Positions 45,082 to 54,387 of a stretch of DNA of 64,000 bases are shown here, in pieces. The notes beneath the pieces are model-generated. The model saw only the letters and a list, made by a program, of their open reading frames with translations. It searched no databases and was not told where the DNA came from. A program made the translations under genes and the position numbers. The stretch comes from Luteimonas sp. Lineage in GTDB: Bacteria > Pseudomonadota > Gammaproteobacteria > Xanthomonadales > Xanthomonadaceae. Position 1 is the first letter of the stretch, and each line of letters starts with the position of its first letter. The stretch covers positions 496,001 to 560,000 of the forward strand of contig JANPZU010000008.1 in assembly GCA_024707405.1 (NCBI GenBank). The letters run 5' to 3'.

Positions 45082-45570
45082 TGACTGGTTGCGAAAATCC
45101 TGTTCCATCTGTTGCAACATGGGCAGGATCAGCCTTTGTACGGCGGCCATTGTGTTTTGCATCAACTCTGGCATGCGATCAAGGACGCGCTGGCCCGACG
45201 GACTGGAATAGAACTCGAGCATCGCATCGATATCCTCGTTGCTGAACGTCTGCGTATAGATGTCGCGATATAACGGCAACAGGCTCTCCCAAGCCAGAAT
45301 TTCACGCACCTGTTGATCTGACTTGGTGATGATGGCGTCCAGACGGGCCTTGCGCTCCTCATCCAGCGCGTGGCCAGCGGCAGCCTGTGCCATCATCTCT
45401 TGTTGCATTTGTCCGAACTGTACCAGCAGTCCGTCAGTCATGTCTTTGGCACGCACCACTTCGAGTAGCCGGTCGATTTTGGCTGCACCAGCATCCTGGG
45501 CCGAGGCCTGCGGGAGAGTGAAGAGTCCGATGGCTAGCAAAAGCACCAGCATAGGGGGTCTGAGCGACAT
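45070..45570 (-). CDS. DUF2059 family secreted protein
   Basis: A 166-residue periplasmic protein with signal peptide (cleavage after ASA, about residue 24) and a helical DUF2059 domain (FYSSPSGQRVLDRMPELM). Function unknown. Lower GC than neighbours. Confidence 0.85.
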   Translation of the reverse strand: MSLRPPMLVLLLAIGLFTLPQASAQDAGAAKIDRLLEVVRAKDMTDGLLVQFGQMQQEMMAQAAAGHALDEERKARLDAIITKSDQQVREILAWESLLPLYRDIYTQTFSNEDIDAMLEFYSSPSGQRVLDRMPELMQNTMAAVQRLILPMLQQMEQDFRNQSLAE

Positions 45571-45654
45571 GATGTCGTCCTTGCGTGTCCTGTGGAATTC
45601 CGATTGTATCCTTTGCCGGTGAAGTGACCTGGACAGGTTGCGCGATCCGATTTC

Positions 45655-46059
45655 ATGAGTATCGAGATCCCGGAAGACGAACTCGTCGAGCGCTTCGTGC
45701 GCGCGTCGGGCGCGGGCGGGCAGAACGTCAACAAGGTGGCGACGGCGGTGGAACTGCGCTTCGACGTGGCCAACTCGCCGTCGCTCGACGATGCCGTGCG
45801 CGCCCGGTTGTTGGCGAGGCGGGATCGACGAATCACGGCCGAAGGCGTGCTGGTGATCCAGGCGCAACGGTTCCGCACGCAGGAGCGCAATCGTGAGGAT
45901 GCACGGACACGCCTGCAGGCGTTCCTCGATGCTGGCCTCCATGTACCCAAGCCGCGCGTGGCCACCAAGCCTTCACGGGGCGCGAAGGAGCGACGCCTCG
46001 GCGAAAAGCGCCAGCGTAGTACGATCAAGCAGACCCGCTCGAAGCGCGATTGGGATTGA
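45655..46059 (+). CDS. arfB: Alternative ribosome-rescue factor ArfB
   Basis: A 134-residue peptidyl-tRNA hydrolase that rescues stalled ribosomes. GGQ at 21-23 in SGAGGQNVNKVATAVELRF and a basic Lys/Arg tail (GEKRQRSTIKQTRSKRDWD) that enters the mRNA channel are conserved. Confidence 0.94.
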   Translation: MSIEIPEDELVERFVRASGAGGQNVNKVATAVELRFDVANSPSLDDAVRARLLARRDRRITAEGVLVIQAQRFRTQERNREDARTRLQAFLDAGLHVPKPRVATKPSRGAKERRLGEKRQRSTIKQTRSKRDWD

Positions 46060-46087
46060 TGGCGGGGCGATCAGGCGTGGGAGGCGC

Positions 46088-46693
46088 ATGACCGCAAACA
46101 ACGATGACGTGGTGCCACCGCTGCCGCCCAGCGCGCCGCGCGTGAAACCCAATGCCTTCACCCGCTGGCTCGGGCGCAGTGTGCTGCGCCTGGGGGGCTG
46201 GCGCGTGGTCGGCACCTTGCCCGATGTGTCGAAGCTGGTGCTGATCGCCGCGCCGCATTCGTCCAACTGGGATGGCATCTGGGGCTTCGCTGCCAAGCTC
46301 GCGCTCGGTTTCGAGGCGCGGGTGCTGGGCAAGTCGCAACTGTTCTGGTGGCCGCTCGGGCCGCTGCTGCGCAGGCTGGGCGTGATCGCCATCGACCGCG
46401 ATGCCGCGCATGGCACGGTCGGGCAGGCGATCGACATGATCCGCGGCAGCGACAGGATCTGGTTCGCGCTCGCGCCGGAAGGCACGCGCAAGCGGGTGGA
46501 GCACTGGAAGACCGGCTTCTGGAAGATCGCGCACGGCGCGCAGGTGCCGATCCTGCCGGCGTACTTCCACTATCCGGAAAAGCGCATCGGCATCGGCCCG
46601 CTGTTCGCCACCAGTGGAGACATGGAAGCCGACATGCAGGTGCTGCGCGAGTGGTACCGGCCATGGCAGGGCAAGAACCGCGGCACGACCTGA
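46088..46693 (+). CDS. Lysophospholipid acyltransferase family protein
   Basis: A 201-residue membrane-associated acyltransferase with HSSNWD (57-62, HX4D catalytic box) and PEGTRKR. It would transfer acyl chains to a lysophospholipid or related acceptor. 28 bp after arfB. Confidence 0.87.
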   Translation: MTANNDDVVPPLPPSAPRVKPNAFTRWLGRSVLRLGGWRVVGTLPDVSKLVLIAAPHSSNWDGIWGFAAKLALGFEARVLGKSQLFWWPLGPLLRRLGVIAIDRDAAHGTVGQAIDMIRGSDRIWFALAPEGTRKRVEHWKTGFWKIAHGAQVPILPAYFHYPEKRIGIGPLFATSGDMEADMQVLREWYRPWQGKNRGTT

Positions 46694-46698
46694 CGGGC

Positions 46699-46728
46699 AA
46701 AAAAGAAGCCCGCAACCGTGCGGGCTTC
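46699..46728 (-). terminator. Terminator of the TonB receptor gene
   Basis: On the minus strand a 10-bp stem (46728-46719 with 46714-46705) and T6 run (46704-46699), 23 bp past the receptor stop. Confidence 0.88.
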
Positions 46729-46751
46729 GTGGAGTGCGCGAGCAATCCAAA

Positions 46752-49700
46752 TCAAAGTGGGCTGCCGCCGAGTTTCCAGGTGACCTGCAGGAAGTAGCTG
46801 CGGCCGACGCTGTCGAACCACGCGGTGTCGTAGTACGGATAGTTCGACCACGTCGGGTCGTGCGGCGGCATCTTGTCGAGCAGGTTGTTGACCGTCAGCG
46901 AGACGCGCAGGTGGTCGTTGATGTCGTAGCGTGCGCCGGCGTTGAAGCGCCAGCTGGCCGGCATCCAGGCATCGTCGGCATAGTTGGGGACGCGGCCGAG
47001 GTAGTTGCCGAACACGCTGGCGCCCCATGCGTTCTTGTCCCAGCTCACGCCCAGGTTGCCCTTCCTGCGCGGGAGCGCGGGGCTGTAGGTGTCGTAATGC
47101 AGCATGTCGAGCGTCGGGTCGCCCGGATACTGCCGGCTCTCGTGGCGATGTACCCAGGTGTAGTTGCCGGTGAAGCGGAAGTCGCCGGCATTGGCGGTCT
47201 GCATGCGGTAGTTGACGCTGGTGTCGATGCCCGAGGTTTCTTCGCTGGCGATGTTGATCGGGCCGAAGTGGACGCTGGTGATCACGCCGTCCTCGTCGCG
47301 GATCACGCGGGCGATCGCGTCCTGGCAGGTCGGAGAGTTGATGTCGACCTGCGTGCCGCTGTCGGTGACGCCGAGGCGGCAGCTGGCTTCGTCGCTGCGC
47401 AGCCGTTCGCGGCTCTGCGTCTGCACCTGGTTCATGACGCGGATCTTGTAGTAGTCCATCGACAAGTCGAAGCCGGTGAACGGCGACCACACGAAGCCGG
47501 CGGAGAACGACTTGCTGGTCTCCACGGCCAGCTCCATGTTGCCGCCGTAGACGTCGAAGGTGCTGACGTCGTAGCTGCCGTCGTCGTAGCAGTAGTCGTC
47601 GGTGGCGCCGGGTTCGGCGGTGCGGCAATCGTAGTAGTCGGTCGCGAAGCGGGTGCGGTAGTAGTCGCTGCCCGCGAACAGGTAGTGCATGTCGGGCGCG
47701 CGGAAACCGGTGCCGTAGGAACTGCGCACCAGCAGCGTGTCCACCGGCCGCCATTCGAGTCCCGCGCTCCAGGTGAACTTGCCCGGATCCTTGTTGCCGT
47801 ACGAATAGCGGTCGTAGCGGCCGGCCAGGCTGGCGTGCAGGGTGGAGAGCAACGGCAGGCGCAGTTCGCCCGCGGCGCTCCAGCGGTCGCGCTCGCCGCT
47901 GCCGTCGCCGTAGCGCGGGCCGTAGTAGGCGTCTTCGGTCAGTGCCAGCGGATCGGGATTGATGCGATACGACTGGCGGCCGTATTCCAGCGCGCCGGCA
48001 AAGCCGACGTCGCCAGCCGGCATCGTGAACAGCGAGGTGGTGTCGACGGTGAAGCCCAGGTTGTCGTTCTTGGCCTCCGGGTGCCATGTGGACATCGTCG
48101 AGATGGACTCGAACTCGGCTTGCGTCAGCGGCGTGAACATGCGCGCCGGATCGGGGGCGTAGATGGCATAGCCGCGGCCGGTGTAGCCCAGCAGTTCGCC
48201 CAGGAACAGCCGGTTGGCGGCTTCGGCGCGGATGCGCGGCATTTCAACGTCGGCCTTGTACTGGGAGTGGTTCCAGGCGGCTTCCCAGTTCCAGTCGTCG
48301 CCGAACATGCCCTTGAAGCCGGTGGTCACCGCCAGCGTCTTCTGCACGGTGGTGTTCATGCGGTTGCGCAGGCCGCCGGTTTCCTCGGGCGTGAACTGGC
48401 GCGACCAGATCTCGCGCTGGTCAGTGAGTGCGTTGTAGAAGATCTTGTTGCGGTAGTTGTCGAACGAATCCGGGTCGTGGAATTCCCAGCCCATGTGGTC
48501 GCTGGCCACGTCGTTGCCGTTGGTGCCGGTCAGCAGCCGCACGGTCTGGCGGCCAAGTTGCACGTCGGCGAACCACGACAGTTCGTCCGAGATGCGGTAC
48601 TCGAACGCGCCGTAAATGTTGCCGCCCTTGCGCTCGTTGGTGATGGTGCGATACGCGATGGCGCGCTCGCTGCCGCAGTAGGGCTCGCCGAAACGATCGA
48701 GGTGCAGGCCGGTCGTGCCTTCGTTCAAGCCGGACATCGCCGCGCAATCGTCCGCAGGCGCGAGGTTGGTGTCGTCTTCCCAGTTGAGGATCTGCGCGGT
48801 CAGGCGTGGCAGGCGCCTGCGATCCGTGGGCGCATCGAGCGTGGAGTCCTGGATGTCGCGCTCGAAGCCCCACAGCGGACGCTTGTCCAGCAGTTCCACG
48901 CCGACGATGCCGCTGAAGGCGCCGCGCTCGAAGCCGGTGGTCAGCGTGAGCCGGTGCGATTCGCCGCCGCCGCGTTCGGTATCGCCGTAGCGGTAGTCGA
49001 AGATGGTGCCGTCGACCGACTTCTTGAGGATGAAGTTGATCACGCCGGCCATCGCGTCGGAGCCGTACACGGCCGAGGCGCTGCCGGTGAGCACTTCGAC
49101 GCGATCGATCATGCCCAGCGGGATGTTGCCGATGTCGGTGAAGTTGCTGCGGCTGTTGAGCGGCAACGGGAAGTCGGCGATGCGGCGGCCGTTGATCAGC
49201 ACCAGCGTGTGGTTGGGGCCGAGGCCGCGCAGGTCGACGGCCTGCGCGCCGGGGGTCGACTGCGCACTGGTCGTGTTCTGCTGGCCTTGCACCGTGCCGC
49301 TGTTCTGGCTGAGCGAGCGCAGCACGTCGGGCACGCTGGTGAAGCCGCTGGCCTGGATCTGTTCGGCGGTGACCACGGTGATCGGTGCCGGGCCTTCGAT
49401 CTGCGAACGCGGGATGCGCGAACCGGTGACCTGCACGGTTTCCAGTTCGGTCGGTTGTTCCGGCGGCGCGGGAGGTGGCGGTGGTGGCGCAGGACGCGGC
49501 GCGGGCGGCGGTGTTTGCGTGGCTTGCGCCAGCACCGGTTGCTGCACGATCACCACCGCGCCCGAGGCGTCGTGGCGTGCGCTGAATCCGCTGCCCCTGA
49601 GCAGGCGATCGAGTGCCTGTTGCGGGGACAGGTCGCCGCTGGCGCCGGCCGTGCGCGTGCCTTGCAACTGGTCGGCGCGGTAGAGGATCTGCGTGCCCGA

Positions 49701-49847
49701 TTGCCGTGCGTAGGCATCGAGTGCCGAAGCGAGGTCGCCGGCGGGAATGTCGACCTTCGTCGAGGTCGGTGCCTGTGCATGCGCGGCGAGCGCGGCCGAA
49801 CAGGCGAGGGACAGGAGCAGCAGGCGGAGCGGACGTGGCGATTTCAA
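46752..49847 (-). CDS. TonB-dependent receptor with STN signalling domain
   Basis: A 1031-residue outer-membrane receptor. Signal peptide 1-24; STN domain (about 33-90) that signals to FecR; Pro-rich linker; plug (about 125-250, LRGLGPNHTLVLINGRR, SAVYGSDAMAGVINFIL); and a long barrel ending in a C-terminal beta strand (SYFLQVTWKLGG). The barrel is at the long end of the usual range. With the upstream FecR/sigma pair it forms a complete surface-signalling unit. Substrate is not readable from the sequence. Confidence 0.93.
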   Translation of the reverse strand: MKSPRPLRLLLLSLACSAALAAHAQAPTSTKVDIPAGDLASALDAYARQSGTQILYRADQLQGTRTAGASGDLSPQQALDRLLRGSGFSARHDASGAVVIVQQPVLAQATQTPPPAPRPAPPPPPPAPPEQPTELETVQVTGSRIPRSQIEGPAPITVVTAEQIQASGFTSVPDVLRSLSQNSGTVQGQQNTTSAQSTPGAQAVDLRGLGPNHTLVLINGRRIADFPLPLNSRSNFTDIGNIPLGMIDRVEVLTGSASAVYGSDAMAGVINFILKKSVDGTIFDYRYGDTERGGGESHRLTLTTGFERGAFSGIVGVELLDKRPLWGFERDIQDSTLDAPTDRRRLPRLTAQILNWEDDTNLAPADDCAAMSGLNEGTTGLHLDRFGEPYCGSERAIAYRTITNERKGGNIYGAFEYRISDELSWFADVQLGRQTVRLLTGTNGNDVASDHMGWEFHDPDSFDNYRNKIFYNALTDQREIWSRQFTPEETGGLRNRMNTTVQKTLAVTTGFKGMFGDDWNWEAAWNHSQYKADVEMPRIRAEAANRLFLGELLGYTGRGYAIYAPDPARMFTPLTQAEFESISTMSTWHPEAKNDNLGFTVDTTSLFTMPAGDVGFAGALEYGRQSYRINPDPLALTEDAYYGPRYGDGSGERDRWSAAGELRLPLLSTLHASLAGRYDRYSYGNKDPGKFTWSAGLEWRPVDTLLVRSSYGTGFRAPDMHYLFAGSDYYRTRFATDYYDCRTAEPGATDDYCYDDGSYDVSTFDVYGGNMELAVETSKSFSAGFVWSPFTGFDLSMDYYKIRVMNQVQTQSRERLRSDEASCRLGVTDSGTQVDINSPTCQDAIARVIRDEDGVITSVHFGPINIASEETSGIDTSVNYRMQTANAGDFRFTGNYTWVHRHESRQYPGDPTLDMLHYDTYSPALPRRKGNLGVSWDKNAWGASVFGNYLGRVPNYADDAWMPASWRFNAGARYDINDHLRVSLTVNNLLDKMPPHDPTWSNYPYYDTAWFDSVGRSYFLQVTWKLGGSPL

Positions 49848-49932
49848 GCGAGTACCCCCGGATGGCGCCGGCTGCGCCTTTCGCTATCAGGACGAACGAC
49901 GCCAAGAAATCCCCCCGTGCCTGTCGGCAGGG

Positions 49933-51009
49933 TCAGGGCGCGTGCAGGACGATGCGGTCGCGGCCGTAATCGGCGCGCACCGGGAAGCCTTGTTCGAGCA
50001 GGCGCACGAAGGCTTCCGCGTTCTCCCAGCGGAAGCTGCCGCCGATGCGCAGGTCGCCCACGGTGTCGTCGACGATGACGATCTTGCGCGCGTTGTAGCG
50101 GTTGAATTCGCTGGCGGCCTCGGACAGCGTGGTGTCGCGGAAGACCAGCAGGCCGCTGCGCCAGTCGACCAGTTGCTCGGCTTCGGCCAGCGGCACGGTC
50201 TTCACCAGCACGCCGTCGCGCCGGGCCAGCGCGATGCTGCCCGCGGGCAGCAGGGTGGCCGGTTGCGGCGTGCCGTCGCCGGGCAGGGCCTCCAGCCGCA
50301 CCACGCCTTCGGTCACCACCACGCGCAGGTCTTCGCCATCGCGCCGCACCGAGAAGCGCGTACCCACGGCCACCACCTGCCGGCCCGCGGCTTCGACCAC
50401 GAAGGGCCGGCGAGGATCCTTGGCGGCATCGAAGAACGCCTCGCCCCGCTGCAGGTCGATGCGTCGTTCGCGGCGCGACAGGCGCACGTCGATGCGGCTG
50501 TCGCTGGCCAGCGTGGTACGCGAACCATCCGCCAGCGCCACGGTGTCCATGCCGCCGAGCGCAGTGCCGTGCGACGACTCCTCCACCGCGCCGAATGCGT
50601 GCCAGCCCCAGCCGACCGCGAGTGCACACGCGGCGATGGCCGCCGTCGCAGCCAGGGGCCACGTGCGTCGGCGTTGTGGTTTGGCGCGGGGTGCGAAGAC
50701 CAGCGTGGCGGGATCGGGCGTGTCTGCATTCACCCGTTCGCGCGGAACGGAGGCCCATGCGCCACGCGGCGGGATGTCGCCCGGCGCGCCTGCGCCAAGC
50801 GCCTGCAGTCGCCCCGCGTGTTCCCACGCGGCCTGCAACCGCAGGAACGCGACCCGGTGCGCGGTGTCGCGCGACAGCCATGCCTCCAGCGCCGCGGCAT
50901 CGTCGTCCGTCCACGCGCCGGCGTCGCGGCGGGCCAGCCATTCCGCCGCGATGCGTTCGACGTCCCGGCCATGGCCGGTGGTCGGTTCAGTCGGCCTGGT
51001 GTCGTCCAT
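49933..51009 (-). CDS. FecR-type anti-sigma/signal transducer
   Basis: A 358-residue inner-membrane protein. Cytosolic N-terminal region with DUF4880-type motif (AAEWLARRDAGAWTDDD), membrane helix at about 116-135, and periplasmic FecR domain followed by an STN-like tail that contacts the receptor. Starts inside the sigma gene end (23-bp overlap). ATG 51009 preferred over 51051. Confidence 0.92.
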   Translation of the reverse strand: MDDTRPTEPTTGHGRDVERIAAEWLARRDAGAWTDDDAAALEAWLSRDTAHRVAFLRLQAAWEHAGRLQALGAGAPGDIPPRGAWASVPRERVNADTPDPATLVFAPRAKPQRRRTWPLAATAAIAACALAVGWGWHAFGAVEESSHGTALGGMDTVALADGSRTTLASDSRIDVRLSRRERRIDLQRGEAFFDAAKDPRRPFVVEAAGRQVVAVGTRFSVRRDGEDLRVVVTEGVVRLEALPGDGTPQPATLLPAGSIALARRDGVLVKTVPLAEAEQLVDWRSGLLVFRDTTLSEAASEFNRYNARKIVIVDDTVGDLRIGGSFRWENAEAFVRLLEQGFPVRADYGRDRIVLHAP

Positions 51010-51562
51010 CCGCTCGTCCCTGCGCGACCGTCGTCGGCGCATCCATGGCATCGCCGTCGCCGTAGAAACTCTCGGCGATCAGTCGCATGCCCTTGGCGAT
51101 GTGCTTTTCCACGGTCTTCTCACTGATCCCGAGTCGCATGGCGACCTCCTTCTGCGACAGATCCTCGACCCGACGCAGCCACACCACCTCGCGGCAGCGG
51201 TCGGGCAGGCGGTCGAAGGCATCGGCCAGCCGGCGGAGGATCTGCCTGCCGCCGCACCAGCGTTCCGGCGACAGGTCATCCACCAAGACGTTCGAGGGCT
51301 CGAAATCACCCATCGGCTCGATCGAGACCACCTTGGCGCGGCGGGCGCGGTCGGCCAGCAGGTGGCGGGCGGCGGCGAACAGGAAGGGCTTGGGTTGCAG
51401 CGGCAGCGACTTCGCGGCCGACTCGTACACGCGCGCGTAGATTTCCTGGCGCAGGTCGTGGATCTCGTCGCGGTGCGGCCAGTTGCGCAACAGGTAGCGC
51501 ACCAGCGCCGCCTCGTGGACGAGCACCTGTTCGGTGAACCATCGGTCGAGTTCGGCCGCCAT
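50987..51562 (-). CDS. FecI-type ECF sigma factor
   Basis: A 191-residue ECF sigma factor, with region 2 (LRNWPHRDEIHDLRQEIYARVYE) and region 4 helix-turn-helix (LSQKEVAMRLGISEKTVEKHI). It is released by FecR when the receptor binds ligand and then activates the receptor gene. ATG 51562 chosen; a longer frame starts in the intergenic gap. Confidence 0.92.
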   Translation of the reverse strand: MAAELDRWFTEQVLVHEAALVRYLLRNWPHRDEIHDLRQEIYARVYESAAKSLPLQPKPFLFAAARHLLADRARRAKVVSIEPMGDFEPSNVLVDDLSPERWCGGRQILRRLADAFDRLPDRCREVVWLRRVEDLSQKEVAMRLGISEKTVEKHIAKGMRLIAESFYGDGDAMDAPTTVAQGRADGRHQAD

Positions 51563-51671
51563 GGCGGGCAACATAGCCGATCGCGGGCCGCCGCGACCGG
51601 TGCGGGCGGGGGAATTGCCGCCGCCGTTCGTCACAACCAGCATTGCCCGCATGGGCGGAGGAAGCGAAACG

Positions 51672-53600
51672 ATGAAGCAGGGGATCGTCAGGTCGATGGT
51701 GTTGGCGCTTTGCCTGTTGCATGCGGGGGCCGCGGCTGCGTCCGACCTGCAGCGTCATTTCATCGGCGACGCCGCGCTGCCCACGCCGGGCAAGCCGGCG
51801 CCGGGCCTGCTGCTGATGGGCGGCGGCGACCGCAACTTCGATGCGCTGCGCTGGTTCCTCGCCAAGGCCGGCAACGGCCACGTGGTGGTCTTGCGCGCTT
51901 CGATGGGCGGCGAGATCGGCGAGGAGTTCCACGACGAAGTGGGAGGTGTCGCGTCGGTGGAGACCTTCGTGTTCACCAGTCGCGACCAGGCCACCGATGC
52001 GCGCATGCTCGCCAGCCTGCGCAAGGCCGACGGCATCTTCATCGCCGGCGGCGACCAGTCGCGCTACGTGCGCTACTGGCGCGGCACGCCGGTCGCCGAG
52101 GCGCTGGACGCACACGTCAAGGCGGGCAAGCCGCTGGGCGGCACCAGCGCCGGTCTGGCGATGCTGGGCGAGTTTCTCTACGGCGCGATGGATGGCGGCA
52201 GCCTGCGCAGTCCCGCTGCACTTGCCGATCCGTTGGGCGACGGCAACACCATCGAACGCGAGTTCCTGCATCTCGACCTGCTGCGTGGCGTGGTCACCGA
52301 CACGCATTTCCGCGAGCGCAACCGCCTGGGACGGTTGGTCGCCTTCGTCGCCAAATCCGAAGCATTGGCCCGCGACGGTCGCGTAATCATCGGCCTCGGC
52401 GTGGACGAGGATGCGGCGGTTGCCGTGGAAGGCAATGGCCGTGCGCGCGTGTTCGCCACTGCACCCGGTGCAGGTGCACTGGTGGTGCGTGGCGGTTTCA
52501 CGCAGCAGCAGGAAGAAGACGAAGCGATGAACCTCGATCATGTGGAGACGATTGGCGTCGGCGTGGAGTCGGTGCTGTACCTGCCGTCCGGGCGCGTCGA
52601 CAAGCCGATGTCCAGGCGTGACTACGCCGTGCGCGATGGCGTGCTGGTGGCGTTGCAGTCGCCGGTGCTGGCGATCCATGGCGGCGCCGGTGTCGAACGC
52701 GGCGACCTCACGCCGGAAGAGGAGGTTGCGGCACGACAGGCACTGGAGGCGGCGCTGCGTGCGGGCCATGCGGAGTTGCAGGCGGGCAAGCCGGCACTCG
52801 ATGCGGTGTCTGCCGCGATCGTGGTGCTCGAGGATGCGCCGATGTTCAACGCCGCGCGCGGCGCGGTGTTCACCCACGATGGCCGCAACGAGCTCGACAC
52901 CTCGATCATGGATGGCGCCAGCGGCAAGGCCGGCGCAGCAGCAGTCCTGCATCGCGTGAAGAATCCGATCCTGCTGGCGCGCGCCATCATGGAACGCTCG
53001 CGCCACGTGATGATGGTCGGCGAAGGTGCCGAAATCTTTGCCGGCGAGCACGGCATCACGCTGGTCGATCCGTCCTACTTCCGCACCGAGAAGCGCTGGC
53101 AGCAACTGCAGCGCGCGCTGGACGCCGAGAAGACACCGCAAACGCAGGTCGACACCGGCGGCAAGGCCTACTTCGGCACCGTGGGTGCGGTCGCGCTGGA
53201 CAACAACGGCCACCTCGCCGCGGGCACGTCCACCGGCGGCATGACCAACAAGCGCTACGGCCGCGTCGGCGACTCGCCGATCATCGGTGCGGGCACCTGG
53301 GCCGACGACAACTGCGCGGTCTCGGGCACCGGCTGGGGCGAGTACTACATCCGCACCGCTGCCGCGCATGAAATCTGCGCGCGCGTGCGCCTGGCCGGTG
53401 ATGGCATCGAACGCGCCGCCGACCGCGTGATCAACCGCGTCATTCCCGCCGCCGGTGGCGATGGCGGCGCGATTGCGCTCGATGCCGCGGGCACCGTCGC
53501 GTTCCCGTTCAATACGCCCGGCATGTACCGCGGCTGGATCGGCGCCGATGGCGTGCCGCACGTGGCGGTGTACGCCGAGGATGACTTGCCGATGCCGTAG
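51672..53600 (+). CDS. Fusion of cyanophycinase and isoaspartyl peptidase/asparaginase
   Basis: A 642-residue exported protein with two enzymes in one chain. After the signal peptide (cleavage near residue 24), residues about 45-320 match cyanophycinase (S51 family): GGDRNFDALRWF, nucleophile S159 in GGTSAGLAML, and a catalytic-region histidine in DTHFRERNR. Residues 331-642 match plant-type isoaspartyl peptidase/L-asparaginase (Ntn hydrolase): AIHGGAG (335-340) and T503 in FGTVGAVALDNNGHLAAGTSTGG, the autoprocessing threonine. The first domain cuts cyanophycin into beta-Asp-Arg dipeptides; the second could split them. GGAGGAAG precedes the ATG. It is divergent from the FecI-like sigma gene with about 109 bp between. 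Confidence 0.92.
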   Translation: MKQGIVRSMVLALCLLHAGAAAASDLQRHFIGDAALPTPGKPAPGLLLMGGGDRNFDALRWFLAKAGNGHVVVLRASMGGEIGEEFHDEVGGVASVETFVFTSRDQATDARMLASLRKADGIFIAGGDQSRYVRYWRGTPVAEALDAHVKAGKPLGGTSAGLAMLGEFLYGAMDGGSLRSPAALADPLGDGNTIEREFLHLDLLRGVVTDTHFRERNRLGRLVAFVAKSEALARDGRVIIGLGVDEDAAVAVEGNGRARVFATAPGAGALVVRGGFTQQQEEDEAMNLDHVETIGVGVESVLYLPSGRVDKPMSRRDYAVRDGVLVALQSPVLAIHGGAGVERGDLTPEEEVAARQALEAALRAGHAELQAGKPALDAVSAAIVVLEDAPMFNAARGAVFTHDGRNELDTSIMDGASGKAGAAAVLHRVKNPILLARAIMERSRHVMMVGEGAEIFAGEHGITLVDPSYFRTEKRWQQLQRALDAEKTPQTQVDTGGKAYFGTVGAVALDNNGHLAAGTSTGGMTNKRYGRVGDSPIIGAGTWADDNCAVSGTGWGEYYIRTAAAHEICARVRLAGDGIERAADRVINRVIPAAGGDGGAIALDAAGTVAFPFNTPGMYRGWIGADGVPHVAVYAEDDLPMP

Positions 53601-53610
53601 AGTTACAAGA

Positions 53611-53629
53611 CCCCGAATGGTATTCGGGG
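53611..53629 (+). terminator. Small hairpin after the fusion gene
   Basis: CCCCGAAT (53611-53618) pairs with ATTCGGGG (53622-53629), loop GGT, 10 bp after the stop codon. No T run, so possibly only a processing or weak stop element. Confidence 0.4.
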
Positions 53630-53651
53630 CATGGCGACGGGGAACACAGCG

Positions 53652-54371
53652 ATGACGCGATGGATATGTGGCGTTGGATTGGCTTTGACTATTGGCTCGG
53701 TGGCGGCGAGCGAGTCCACAGCTGCCCCGGTGAAGTTCTGGGCGAATGCGCGCGTATCCATTGATCAGCACGGCACACCGCAACGTGTGGAGCCGAGCGT
53801 GAAGCTCGGCGAAGTTGTGCGGACGCTTGTCGAACAACGGGTATTACGCTGGCGTTTCGAGCCTGCGGTTGTCGAAGGCCAGGCCAAAGCGGGAGTTACA
53901 TACGTCTTCCTGGCGGGTTGCGCGGTTCCGAGCAGTGACGGAACCTTCGATGTCGCGATGGCGTTTACGGGTCATGGCCCCGGCCCCGTTGATGGCGAAC
54001 TCATTCGCCGGCCTCCTGCGTACCCACCGAATGCCGCGCGTGCCGGAAACGAGGGCCGCTTTCGCGTCACGATGAGAGTTGGAACCGATGGCAAGGCAAC
54101 GCTGGAGTCGGTCGATGCCATCGAAGGCAATGCCAGGCCTTTCAGAGAAGCGTTACGTGCTTGGGTTGGCTCGCGACTTTACGTTCCAGAAGAGGTGGAT
54201 GGAATGCCAGTGTCTACCTCTATTTCGAGCGAGGTGGATTTCTGGTTGCCTCCCCCCGGGGAGACGGGGCGAGCGCCCGACCCGACGACTTGCGAAGGTA
54301 TCCTCGCGGAGGCTGTAGAGAAGTCTTCGACGACATCCGACTCGCCGTTCAAGCCGCTCGATACGGATTGA
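53652..54371 (+). CDS. TonB C-terminal-like exported protein
   Basis: A 239-residue secreted or periplasmic protein with signal peptide (about 1-20) and a C-terminal region resembling the TonB energy-transducer domain (PPAYPPNAARAGNEGRFRVTMRVGTDGKATLESV). It lacks the N-terminal transmembrane anchor with Pro-rich spacer of TonB proper. It follows the cyanophycinase fusion and may share its transcript. GC content is lower. ATG 53652 preferred to 53631, whose upstream lies in a hairpin. Confidence 0.7.
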   Translation: MTRWICGVGLALTIGSVAASESTAAPVKFWANARVSIDQHGTPQRVEPSVKLGEVVRTLVEQRVLRWRFEPAVVEGQAKAGVTYVFLAGCAVPSSDGTFDVAMAFTGHGPGPVDGELIRRPPAYPPNAARAGNEGRFRVTMRVGTDGKATLESVDAIEGNARPFREALRAWVGSRLYVPEEVDGMPVSTSISSEVDFWLPPPGETGRAPDPTTCEGILAEAVEKSSTTSDSPFKPLDTD

Positions 54372-54387
54372 TTGAGCGCGCGGGTGC

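Noticed and set aside
46614-50078. 1154-residue plus-strand frame opposite the TonB receptor
   Set aside because: Antisense shadow; composition and repeats reflect the receptor codons.
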